From Candidatus Omnitrophota bacterium (GTDB lineage Bacteria; Omnitrophota; Gorgyraeia; Gygaellales; Profunditerraquicolaceae): a DNA stretch of 10,756 nt. Shown here in pieces: positions 1 through 5,650 of the stretch. Numbering within the stretch: the stretch's first letter is position 1; each line of letters starts with the position of its first letter. The notes below the pieces were generated by a model. The model was not told the origin of the DNA. It saw only the letters and a list, made by a program, of their open reading frames with translations, and did no database searches. The stretch covers positions 1 through 10,756 of the forward strand of contig JAQTZX010000029.1 of the NCBI GenBank assembly GCA_028687525.1, written 5' to 3'. The translations under genes were made by a program, and so were the position numbers.

Positions 1-1
1 C

Positions 2-1660
2 ATAAGCGGTACTGTTTTTGATATCGTCCTTTCCGGTTTAGGCAGGCGCGCGGGCCTGTTAAGCGAGTATCACCGGTTTACCCAGCGCCTGCAGGCGGAA
101 CATGAGCCGGAATTATTGAGACAACTGGATGTTTTACAGGCTGAACTTGACCGTACCGGCGGTTGGGACGTGAACAATCAGGTCGAGGATGTGATTGCGC
201 GGATGAAACTCGATCCGGAAAGCGATTTCCGGCATTTGTCCGGCGGCCAGAAACGGCGGGTTTTCTTGGCCAGGGCGCTGGTTCTCAAACCGGAAGTTTT
301 ACTGCTGGATGAACCGACAAACCATCTGGATATCGATTCCATAAATTGGCTGGAGGGATTTTTGCTTGATTATCCGGGCACAGTGTTTTTTGTCACTCAT
401 GACCGGATGTTCATGGCTCATCTTGCGGGAAGGATCATCGAACTTGACCGTGGAAGGATCTTCAACTGGGCATGTGATTACAGAACTTTCCTTGAACGTA
501 AACAGTCGGCTTTGGATATCGAGGACGCCCATTGGGGACACTTTGATAAGAAGTTGGCCCAGGAAGAGACCTGGATCCGGCAGGGAGTTAAGGCCCGGAG
601 GTGCCGTGATGAAGGCCGGGTTAAAGCTCTGGAGCGGTTACGGCAAGAGAAGAGGACTCAACGCAAGGCCGAGGGGCAGGTTTCGATGCGGGCACAGGAA
701 ACCGTGCTTTCCGGCCACCGGGTGATCAAGTCTATCCACTCGAGTTTCGGTTATGATGACAGATGCCTGATCCGGGATTTTTCCACCCAGATCATGCGCG
801 GCGATAAAGTCGGTGTGATCGGCCCGAACGGCAGCGGTAAAACAACTTTACTGCGGATTTTATTGAAACAGCTTTCTCCTCAGAGAGGCAAGGTTATCCT
901 GGGTACGAATATTGAGATAGCTTATTATGACCAACTGCGTGAACAATTGGACGAAGATAAGACTGTCGCGGAGAATATAAACGAAGCGGGGGAAACCGTT
1001 ATCATTAACGGTAAACCCCGGCATATACTCGGATATTTGCAGGAGTTTCTTTTTACCCCGGACCGGGCCCGTACCCAGGTTAAAGTCCTTTCCGGAGGCG
1101 AGCGTAACCGTCTTCTCCTGGCCAGGCTTTTTACCAGGCCTTTTAACCTGCTGGTCATGGATGAGCCTACCAATGACCTGGATATCGAGACACTTGAACT
1201 TTTGGAAGAATTACTGCTGGATTATTCCGGTACGCTTCTTTTGGTCAGCCATGACCGCACTTTTCTTAATAATGTAGTCACATCTACTATTGTTATGGAG
1301 GGAAATGGTACGGTCAACGAATATCCCGGCGGGTATGATGATTGGTTAAGACAGCGTCAACCGAACCCGCCTCCGGCGTTGCCGAAAAAGAAGGCGGTTA
1401 AAGAAACCGCAAGGAAAGAAAAAGCCCCCGTCCCGAGAAAACTCACCTTTAAAGAACAGCGTGAATTGGACGAACTGCCCCGAAGAATTGAAGAGCTGGA
1501 GGCGGAACAGAAAGAGCTCTATCGTCTCCTGGCGGATTTTGTTTTTTATCAGGGGGACCCCGCGGAGATCTCCCGGGTCAAAACCAGGTCTGAAGCGCTC
1601 TCCGGGGAACTGGACAAGGCTTATGCTCGTTGGGAGTATCTGGAGGATTTATCCGCTTAG
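2..1660 (+). CDS. uup: Uup-type ABC-F ATPase, 5'-truncated by window edge
   Basis: This is a soluble ABC protein with two nucleotide-binding domains and no membrane segments. Proteins of the ABC-F family act on the ribosome; Uup is linked to ribosome rescue or assembly and DNA stability. The frame is open from base 2 with no start, so the first Walker A lies outside the window. Visible residues (numbered from base 2): first signature LSGGQ at 79-83 and Walker B LLLDEPTNHLD with D103/E104; an ABC-F linker with the Uup-like stretch KARRCRDEGRVKAL; second Walker A GPNGSGKTT from 274, signature LSGGERNR from 363, Walker B MDEPTNDLD with D387/E388. A charged linker then leads to a C-terminal coiled-coil domain at about 481-552 ending in RWEYLEDL, as in E. 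coli Uup. That C-terminal domain distinguishes it from EttA and YheS. An internal TTG at 116 is not the start, because strong Uup homology continues upstream. A terminator follows about 95 bp after the stop. Confidence 0.93.
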   Translation: MSGTVFDIVLSGLGRRAGLLSEYHRFTQRLQAEHEPELLRQLDVLQAELDRTGGWDVNNQVEDVIARMKLDPESDFRHLSGGQKRRVFLARALVLKPEVLLLDEPTNHLDIDSINWLEGFLLDYPGTVFFVTHDRMFMAHLAGRIIELDRGRIFNWACDYRTFLERKQSALDIEDAHWGHFDKKLAQEETWIRQGVKARRCRDEGRVKALERLRQEKRTQRKAEGQVSMRAQETVLSGHRVIKSIHSSFGYDDRCLIRDFSTQIMRGDKVGVIGPNGSGKTTLLRILLKQLSPQRGKVILGTNIEIAYYDQLREQLDEDKTVAENINEAGETVIINGKPRHILGYLQEFLFTPDRARTQVKVLSGGERNRLLLARLFTRPFNLLVMDEPTNDLDIETLELLEELLLDYSGTLLLVSHDRTFLNNVVTSTIVMEGNGTVNEYPGGYDDWLRQRQPNPPPALPKKKAVKETARKEKAPVPRKLTFKEQRELDELPRRIEELEAEQKELYRLLADFVFYQGDPAEISRVKTRSEALSGELDKAYARWEYLEDLSA

Positions 1661-1755
1661 AGTATCCACGGGGACGTCCCTGCCGAATCTATTGTTTGAC
1701 TCGGGGGTAGTTCTGATGTATGGTATTGAAAGAGAAATGATTATCAGTATGATGG

Positions 1756-1782
1756 AAAAGCCTGCCGGCAGGCAGGCTTTTT
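1756..1782 (+). terminator. Rho-independent terminator after the uup-like gene
   Basis: A perfect 11-bp stem (AAAAGCCTGCC at 1756-1766 paired with GGCAGGCTTTT at 1771-1781) closes a 4-base GGCA loop and ends in five T residues (1778-1782). The A-rich 5' arm could also serve the opposite strand, but no gene converges on it. It separates the ABC-F gene from the AsmA-like gene. The CCTGCCGGCAGGCAGG core looks like a dispersed repeat; a degenerate relative lies at 5561-5577. Confidence 0.85.
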
Positions 1783-1833
1783 GATCAGACTGCTTAAGAG
1801 GGTTTTTCAGCACCCTGTTATTTAAAATGATCC

Positions 1834-1837
1834 GGAG
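1834..1837 (+). promoter_or_regulatory. Ribosome binding site that favours the 1842 start
   Basis: GGAG at 1834-1837 lies 4 bases before the ATG at 1842. The in-frame upstream ATG at 1827 has only an A/T-rich run before it and no purine-rich site. The downstream start also puts the Arg-Lys pair directly before the hydrophobic anchor. Confidence 0.55.
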
Positions 1838-1841
1838 AAAA

Positions 1842-3008
1842 ATGCGAAAATTAATCGTAGCGGTCATTATTGCGGCTCTTGGATATGTAGCGGGTGTTGC
1901 GGTTTTTGCCCGGGAGGGGAAGGCGTTTGTCGAAGGGCAGTTGGAGAAATCACTGAAGCGGAGGGTGACTATTTCCGGGGCCGGGATATCGTTTCCTTTT
2001 ACGGTTGTGCTTGAGGATGTGGATGTCCCGGGATTACTTAAGATTGATGAGGTGAAGATATATCCCGCTGTCACTTTTTTGCTTAGAGGGAAATTGGCCG
2101 CCAACCGGGTGGATCTGACCGCGCCATATCTTATTTATGCAAAAGACACGGATGTCCGGATGCCGGACGTATCCGGTATCCCGGGAATCGTCTGCAGGAA
2201 GTTAAATATCAAGTACGGGAAAGTCGATTTTATCGACCGGACTATCGGGCAGAGAGATTGTAAGGTGTCTGTCCGGGATATTCGCGCGGAACTGTCGGTC
2301 CCCTCTTCCGGGCGGTCGTCCAATACGCTCTGGTTCAATGTGGAGGGGATTATTCCGGAACGTGATTATTCCGAGCCTTGCCGGGTCACGGTGGATGGAT
2401 GGATTAACGCGGACAGGCGGGATGTCCGGATATCCCTGAATTTATCCGGTTTTGAAGGATGGTATGTCTATCCGTATTTATCCGGGGCGCTGAAACTTGA
2501 GAAAGCCAATATCGAAAAGGCAAGCCTGAATTTTACCGGAACTATTTTCGGCTTGCGTGACGATCTTATCGCCGACTGCCGGGTAGAACTTGCGGATATT
2601 GTTTTTAAATCCCTGCCCGCCGGCCAGCCTCTTCCCCGGGAGGAAGAGATGGCTTTATTAGTGCTGGATGTTTTTCATTCTCTCGATCAGGGGAAGGTTT
2701 TCCTTGATTTTACCGTGAAGACCCGGTTGGATAAACCGGAGATAGATTATTCCATTATCCGCAGGGCGTTTGAGGCGAAATTATCCAGCGGTTTGAAGAT
2801 CGAGAAGTTCAACGCGGAAAAGATTGTCGTTCTTCCCCGTAAATTCCTTAAAAGCACGTTTATGGGTGCGGTTAATATCTCCCGGTCGGTTTTGGGGGGG
2901 ACAAAACAGGTGGGAATGAGCTTAAAAGACGAGGTAATGTATACTTTTATTGCCGTGGACGGAGGAAAAGGCGGGAAACAGAAAACAAAGCCGGCCGGGG
3001 CGCGGTAA
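1842..3008 (+). CDS. AsmA-like membrane-anchored periplasmic protein
   Basis: This is a predicted protein of 388 residues (393 if the ATG at 1827 is used). It begins MRKL followed by one hydrophobic segment (about residues 4-23), then a long beta-rich soluble region predicted to lie in the periplasm. The first hundred residues show the AsmA/DUF748-like pattern: an N-terminal anchor, a short helix (GQLEKSLKRRVTISG), then strands in the order isgagIsfPf-vvLedVdVpg and a later RVDLTAPYLIY. AsmA-like proteins are tied to outer-membrane biogenesis and lipid transport between membranes. This one is much shorter than AsmA or TamB, so the exact role is unknown. It stands alone between two terminators, so it is probably monocistronic. 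No catalytic motif is visible. The family call is by pattern and would need a profile search. Confidence 0.75.
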   Translation: MRKLIVAVIIAALGYVAGVAVFAREGKAFVEGQLEKSLKRRVTISGAGISFPFTVVLEDVDVPGLLKIDEVKIYPAVTFLLRGKLAANRVDLTAPYLIYAKDTDVRMPDVSGIPGIVCRKLNIKYGKVDFIDRTIGQRDCKVSVRDIRAELSVPSSGRSSNTLWFNVEGIIPERDYSEPCRVTVDGWINADRRDVRISLNLSGFEGWYVYPYLSGALKLEKANIEKASLNFTGTIFGLRDDLIADCRVELADIVFKSLPAGQPLPREEEMALLVLDVFHSLDQGKVFLDFTVKTRLDKPEIDYSIIRRAFEAKLSSGLKIEKFNAEKIVVLPRKFLKSTFMGAVNISRSVLGGTKQVGMSLKDEVMYTFIAVDGGKGGKQKTKPAGAR

Positions 3009-3011
3009 CCC

Positions 3012-3042
3012 CCGTTGGAGAACTTTGTCTTCTAACGGTTTT
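3012..3042 (+). terminator. Possible terminator after the AsmA-like gene
   Basis: CCGTT (3012-3016) pairs with AACGG (3034-3038), and AGAA (3019-3022) pairs with TTCT (3030-3033). A GG bulge lies between the two stem blocks and the loop is 7 bases. Four T residues follow. It starts 3 bases after the stop codon. The bulge and short T-run make it a moderate candidate. Confidence 0.45.
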
Positions 3043-3077
3043 CGCTGGCGACGGCATTAAACCTCCATCAGCATATA

Positions 3078-3096
3078 AACCGGAAGACCACCGGTT
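3078..3096 (+). repeat. Inverted repeat AACCGG-N7-CCGGTT
   Basis: This is a perfect 6-bp inverted repeat with a 7-base spacer in the gap between the AsmA-like gene and the DUF6515-like gene. No T-run follows, so it is not an obvious terminator. It lies about 45 bp upstream of the ECF-like promoter candidate and could be a protein-binding dyad or a chance match; CCGG is common throughout this window. I recognise nothing else in 3043-3140. Confidence 0.35.
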
Positions 3097-3142
3097 AAAA
3101 TCAGCGGCTTTCTCTACCGGGGGAAAATATCCGTTAATTTTT

Positions 3143-3171
3143 GAAACTTTTCCTTTTGTCCTTTTGTCTAA
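3143..3171 (+). promoter_or_regulatory. Candidate ECF-sigma promoter
   Basis: GAAACTT (3143-3149) and GTCTAA (3166-3171) are separated by 16 bases. This closely resembles the RpoE-type ECF consensus (about GGAACTT, spacer near 16, GTCTAA/TCTGA). An ECF sigma gene lies in the operon just downstream, so autoregulation is plausible. The spacer holds a tandem TCCTTTTG repeat (3151-3158 and 3159-3166). A sigma-70 reading (TTGAAA at 3141, TCTAAA at 3167) has a 20-base spacer and fits worse. Confidence 0.45.
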
Positions 3172-3177
3172 ATTGGT

Positions 3178-3201
3178 GAAAGAGGGGAGATGCTCTCTTT
3201 C
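3178..3201 (+). promoter_or_regulatory. 5'-UTR stem-loop next to the ribosome binding site
   Basis: A 9-bp stem (GAAAGAGGG paired with CTCTCTTTC, one G-T pair) closes a 6-base loop. It starts 6-7 bases after the GTCTAA element, so a transcript from that promoter would begin at or within the stem. The ribosome binding site AGGAG at 3209 follows 7 bases after the stem and is left free. Such 5' stem-loops can stabilise mRNA against 5'-end-dependent decay. Confidence 0.5.
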
Positions 3202-3208
3202 CAAAAAA

Positions 3209-3213
3209 AGGAG
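3209..3213 (+). promoter_or_regulatory. Ribosome binding site that sets the 3220 start
   Basis: AGGAG lies 6 bases before the ATG at 3220. An in-frame ATG at 3190 lies inside the stem-loop and has no such site at normal distance. The 3220 start also gives a clean signal peptide. Confidence 0.8.
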
Positions 3214-3219
3214 AAACCA

Positions 3220-3837
3220 ATGAGGGACAAAGGAAAAATGGTGAGCGTATGCGCGGTATTGCTGGCAGGGGTTTTTTTAATACAGCCGGTACAGGCATTT
3301 GCCTGGGGAAAGCCCGGGAGAGACGGCGGCCATGGCCGCGGCGATTATCGTAACCGGATGCCGGCGCATCATTCTTCTCCCGCGCGCGGGACGGTGTCTG
3401 TTTCTTTGCCGCATGTGTTTTTCAATGTACTGTTCGGCGGCAGTAAAGATTATTATTACGAAAGAAAGGTTCGGACCTATGCGGTTATTCCCCCCCGGGT
3501 AGGTGCGGTAGTGGAGGCGGTCCCTGCGGGGTACCGGGTGATTGTCGTTAACGGCGTGGCTTATTATACCGTCGATAACGTATATTACCGGTATACACCG
3601 CAGGGATATATGGTTGTGGCTCCTCCGGCGGTCCAGGTTGTATCTACTGTTCCGGTGGTTCATTCTCTTGCAGACGCGGGGCAGTCGTTTACAGTATATG
3701 TTCCTGATTCCAGGGGGGGATACACAGGGGTGGTCATAACACGATGGGGAAGCGGATTTATCGGCCCGCAGGGGGAATTTTATCCGGAATTCCCCGGAAT
3801 CGAACAGTTGGGTGTTATGTATTCGAAGAAGAAGTAA
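3220..3837 (+). CDS. Secreted DUF6515-like protein
   Basis: This 205-residue protein has a signal peptide: basic start MRDKGK, hydrophobic core about 7-21, cleavage likely after VQA (26) or AFA (28). A short Gly/His/Arg-rich stretch follows. The centre carries the pattern RVGAVVEAVPAGYRVIVVNG, then YYTVDNVYYRYTPQGYMVVAPP, then VVSTVP. This matches the DUF6515 family layout of a Val-Pro-x-Gly-Tyr hairpin, a Tyr-rich repeat and a Pro-Pro turn. The last 50 residues (SFTVYVPDSRGGYTGVVITRWGSGFIG and on) look like a second small beta domain that ends in basic residues. No function is established for the family that I know of. The position 58 bp before an ECF sigma gene, behind an ECF-like promoter candidate, suggests an envelope-stress role or a target of that sigma factor. 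That role is inference. Confidence 0.8.
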   Translation: MRDKGKMVSVCAVLLAGVFLIQPVQAFAWGKPGRDGGHGRGDYRNRMPAHHSSPARGTVSVSLPHVFFNVLFGGSKDYYYERKVRTYAVIPPRVGAVVEAVPAGYRVIVVNGVAYYTVDNVYYRYTPQGYMVVAPPAVQVVSTVPVVHSLADAGQSFTVYVPDSRGGYTGVVITRWGSGFIGPQGEFYPEFPGIEQLGVMYSKKK

Positions 3838-3895
3838 TTACGGAGTTTCTGGAAAATAGCGGGTTGTATTTCGCGGGCAAAAACAAAGGTTTCGC

Positions 3896-4456
3896 ATGAA
3901 CGATATCCCGGATGATGTGTTGAAAAAGGCCGCGGCCGGCGGCCTGGAAAGTTTCGAGGCGGTTTACAAGAGCCTGTCGGGTTTTGTGTATAACGTGGCT
4001 TTCAGGGTTGTAAATAACCGGCAGGATGCCGAGGAGGTCACCCAGGAAGTTTTCCTGACCATGTACCGCAGGCTCAAAGATTTTCGCTTTGAGTCTTCCT
4101 TTAAAACATGGGTGTACCGTATAACCGTTAATCACGCCATCAATTACGGCAGAAAGGCTTCCCGCGGGAAGAACCGCAGTTTTGAATATGACGATGAAAT
4201 GCAGGTAACGGTGACGCCCGGCGTTGTTGAAGCGGAAATCGAGAAAGAATATGTCAATACTGTTGTGGAAAAATTACTGGGCGCCATATCCCCCGAACAA
4301 AAGGCGTGCATGGTGTTACGCGGTATGGAGGGGTTAAGTTATAAGCAGATAGCTGAAATCCTGGAAGTCAACATCAATACGGTGCGCACCCGGCTTCGGA
4401 GGGCGCGGGAGATCTTGCTTTCTCTCAGAAAGAAGGTGGAATATGAACGAGTGTAG
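3896..4456 (+). CDS. ECF-type RNA polymerase sigma factor
   Basis: This 186-residue sigma-70 family protein has only regions 2 and 4, the usual ECF size and layout. Region 2 (about residues 18-88) reads FEAVYKSLSGFVYNVAFRVV, then NRQDAEEVTQEVFLTMYRRL, the core-binding and -10 recognition helices, with the typical FKTWVYRITVNHAINYGRK at its end. A linker (about 88-120) is acidic. Region 4 contains LLGAISPEQKACMVLRGMEGLSYKQIAEILEV, then NTVRTRLRRAREIL, the helix-turn-helix that reads the -35 element. The start ATG at 3896 has AAAGG 6 bases upstream. Its end overlaps the next gene by 14 bp, the usual coupling of an ECF sigma with its anti-sigma factor. Its targets are unknown; the GTCTAA-type promoter at 3143-3171 is a candidate. 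Confidence 0.95.
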   Translation: MNDIPDDVLKKAAAGGLESFEAVYKSLSGFVYNVAFRVVNNRQDAEEVTQEVFLTMYRRLKDFRFESSFKTWVYRITVNHAINYGRKASRGKNRSFEYDDEMQVTVTPGVVEAEIEKEYVNTVVEKLLGAISPEQKACMVLRGMEGLSYKQIAEILEVNINTVRTRLRRAREILLSLRKKVEYERV

Positions 4457-4925
4457 GAAATTCAGGGATGTGATTCTTACAGATTACCTGGATGGAGAGC
4501 TTGATAAAGAATCGCGCGAGCGCCTGGAGGCGCATCTTAGCGTATGTACCGCATGCCGGATTTTTGCCCGGGAAGCCAAAGAGCAACTGGGGGATTCTTT
4601 TAAGGAGGTCCGCCCTGAACCGGTGCCTGAAGAGTTGTGGCGGAATATCCGCGGGAGGATTGAAGCTGAAAACCGTACCCGGGATATTGCCGGAGAAATC
4701 CTGGAAAGGGTGTTCAAGCCGTTTCTGCGGCCTCAGCTTGTTCCTGCGTATATAGTCTTTCTTGTGTTTTTCTTCAGCGGGGCGTTTGTGGCCCATAACC
4801 GGATAAAGCTGGTAACAGAAATAGAACAAGGCAGATATCTTATGTCCACGCTTGGTGAAGAGGCATCTGCGGAGGGTTTGGAAAATGCGAATCTGGGAAC
4901 AGCCATTGAAGAATATTTTTTATAA
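4443..4925 (+). CDS. Zinc-finger (ZAS-type) transmembrane anti-sigma factor
   Basis: This 160-residue protein is predicted to hold the neighbouring ECF sigma factor at the membrane. The cytoplasmic N-terminus has the zinc-binding anti-sigma (zf-HC2) pattern: Cys4, then the helix DYLDGELDKESRERLEAH with His31, then Cys35-x2-Cys38 (HLSVCTAC). Residues about 99-117 (LVPAYIVFLVFFFSGAFVA) form a single membrane span, leaving a short periplasmic tail of about 43 residues that ends EEYFL. The ATG lies inside the sigma gene with AAGGTGGA just upstream, giving translational coupling. The tail is too short for a separate sensor domain. Sensing could therefore depend on a partner, and the Spy-like protein encoded 12 bp downstream is the obvious candidate. 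Family assignment is firm; the signal sensed is unknown. Confidence 0.92.
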   Translation: MNECRKFRDVILTDYLDGELDKESRERLEAHLSVCTACRIFAREAKEQLGDSFKEVRPEPVPEELWRNIRGRIEAENRTRDIAGEILERVFKPFLRPQLVPAYIVFLVFFFSGAFVAHNRIKLVTEIEQGRYLMSTLGEEASAEGLENANLGTAIEEYFL

Positions 4926-4930
4926 GGAGG
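4924..4930 (+). promoter_or_regulatory. Strong ribosome binding site for the Spy-like gene
   Basis: AAGGAGG is close to a full anti-Shine-Dalgarno match and lies 7 bases before the ATG at 4938. It overlaps the stop codon of the anti-sigma gene. It is the strongest such site in the window, which suggests that the periplasmic protein is made in excess over the sigma and anti-sigma factors. Confidence 0.85.
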
Positions 4931-4937
4931 AGGCAGT

Positions 4938-5405
4938 ATGAAGACTATGCGGATATGTGTCTTTTTTTGTGTGCTCGCGGTTATGGCACCGGTGTTCGCG
5001 CGCGCGCAGGAAAGCGGACAGGCGTCGCCGAAAGAGACAAACCGGCAAAGACGGGTGGAGTCGGCTGCCCGGGAGTTGTATGATAAGGTTCATCTGACCG
5101 AAGAACAGAAAAAAAAGCTGAAAGAGAGCAAAGACCGGCTTTCCCAGAGTATGAAGGATATGTACGTGGAATCCCGGACTTTAAAAGATTCCCTGAACCG
5201 GCTTCTTATGAAACCGGATCTGGATATGAATAAGATAAATTCCATACAATCCAGGCTGAAAGAGATCCAGTCCGGGATCATCGATGCCCGGTTGAATTCT
5301 ATACTGGAAGTGCGTAATATCCTGACTCCCGAACAATTTTCCGGATTAATCGAGTTTACCCATAAACGCGGCAGGGGCCCTTCGAAAGAGAAGGGAAAAT
5401 TGTAA
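4938..5405 (+). CDS. Periplasmic Spy/CpxP/CnrX-like (LTxxQ) protein
   Basis: This is a 155-residue, almost entirely helical protein. A signal peptide is clear (MKTMR, hydrophobic 6-19, cleavage after VFA at 21 or ARA at 23). The mature part is charged and carries two LTxxQ motifs, LTEEQ at 53-57 and LTPEQ at 129-133, flanking a long helical hairpin. This is the signature of the Spy/CpxP fold, which also includes the metal sensor CnrX and zinc-associated ZraP. Known members are periplasmic chaperones or stress/metal sensors. As the last gene of the sigma/anti-sigma operon it may be the feedback sensor that keeps the anti-sigma factor active until its ligand or misfolded protein appears. Only two His (52 and one near the end) are visible, so direct metal binding like CnrX is not supported. 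A strong terminator follows. Confidence 0.88.
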   Translation: MKTMRICVFFCVLAVMAPVFARAQESGQASPKETNRQRRVESAARELYDKVHLTEEQKKKLKESKDRLSQSMKDMYVESRTLKDSLNRLLMKPDLDMNKINSIQSRLKEIQSGIIDARLNSILEVRNILTPEQFSGLIEFTHKRGRGPSKEKGKL

Positions 5406-5441
5406 AGATGAAGCGGAAAGATTTTCCCATGGCAGGGGATG

Positions 5442-5473
5442 ACCCTGATCGCCTTTGGAGATCAGGGTTTTTT
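5442..5473 (+). terminator. Rho-independent terminator of the sigma operon
   Basis: A perfect 9-bp stem (ACCCTGATC at 5442-5450 paired with GATCAGGGT at 5460-5468) has a 9-base loop and runs into six T residues (5468-5473). It lies 36 bp after the Spy-like stop codon and closes the transcription unit. Confidence 0.92.
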
Positions 5474-5493
5474 GTGCACGAAAAGCAATCCCG

Positions 5494-5502
5494 TGGTATA
5501 AT
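5494..5502 (+). promoter_or_regulatory. Extended -10 promoter candidate (distal)
   Basis: TGGTATAAT at 5494-5502 is a perfect extended -10 element. The -35 is poor (TTGTGC at 5472-5477, spacer 19) and overlaps the T-run of the upstream terminator. The start would be near 5509, giving a leader of about 140 bases before the M50 gene. Confidence 0.5.
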
Positions 5503-5560
5503 CAAAATAATCGTTTCCGGGAAAATCGCTTCACGCGGACCATTCAGCGGTCACTTTTTT

Positions 5561-5577
5561 GCCTGCCGATAGGCAGC
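5561..5577 (+). repeat. Small hairpin, degenerate GCCTGCC/GGCAGGC dyad
   Basis: CTGCC (5563-5567) pairs with GGCAG (5572-5576) around a GATA loop. The sequence GCCTGCCGATAGGCAGC resembles the terminator core at 1760-1777, so both may derive from one dispersed repeat. Six T residues precede it rather than follow it, so it is not a clear terminator on this strand. Confidence 0.4.
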
Positions 5578-5602
5578 GGTTTTCGGCGGATGCAGGAAAG
5601 TA

Positions 5603-5631
5603 TTTTCATACGTTTATTCAGAACGTATAAT
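5603..5631 (+). promoter_or_regulatory. Sigma-70 promoter with operator-like dyad (proximal)
   Basis: TTTTCA (5603-5608) and a perfect TATAAT (5626-5631) are separated by 17 bases, with a start predicted near 5638. A perfect inverted repeat ATACGTT-N7-AACGTAT (5608-5628) fills the spacer and overlaps both promoter boxes, as a repressor operator would. The resulting leader is about 13 bases. Confidence 0.55.
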
Positions 5632-5650
5632 AACTACGGGTGGTGCGGGC

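Noticed and set aside
1696..1784. TTGACT-N17-TATGGT promoter-like pair, a tiny open frame and the terminator at 1756-1782, read as an attenuator for the AsmA-like gene
   Set aside because: The -10 matches only 4 of 6 bases, the small frame at 1716 begins before the predicted start, it has no amino-acid run typical of leader peptides, and the terminator is better explained as the end of the ABC-F unit.
1799..1816. AGGGT-N8-ACCCT hairpin before the AsmA-like gene
   Set aside because: The stem is only 5 bp with an 8-base loop and no T-run, too weak to call as a terminator or control element.
3043..3140. A possible riboswitch in the gap before the DUF6515-like gene
   Set aside because: I compared it by eye with the c-di-GMP-I class and found no conserved core; only one short inverted repeat is present, and the likely transcript start lies downstream of it.
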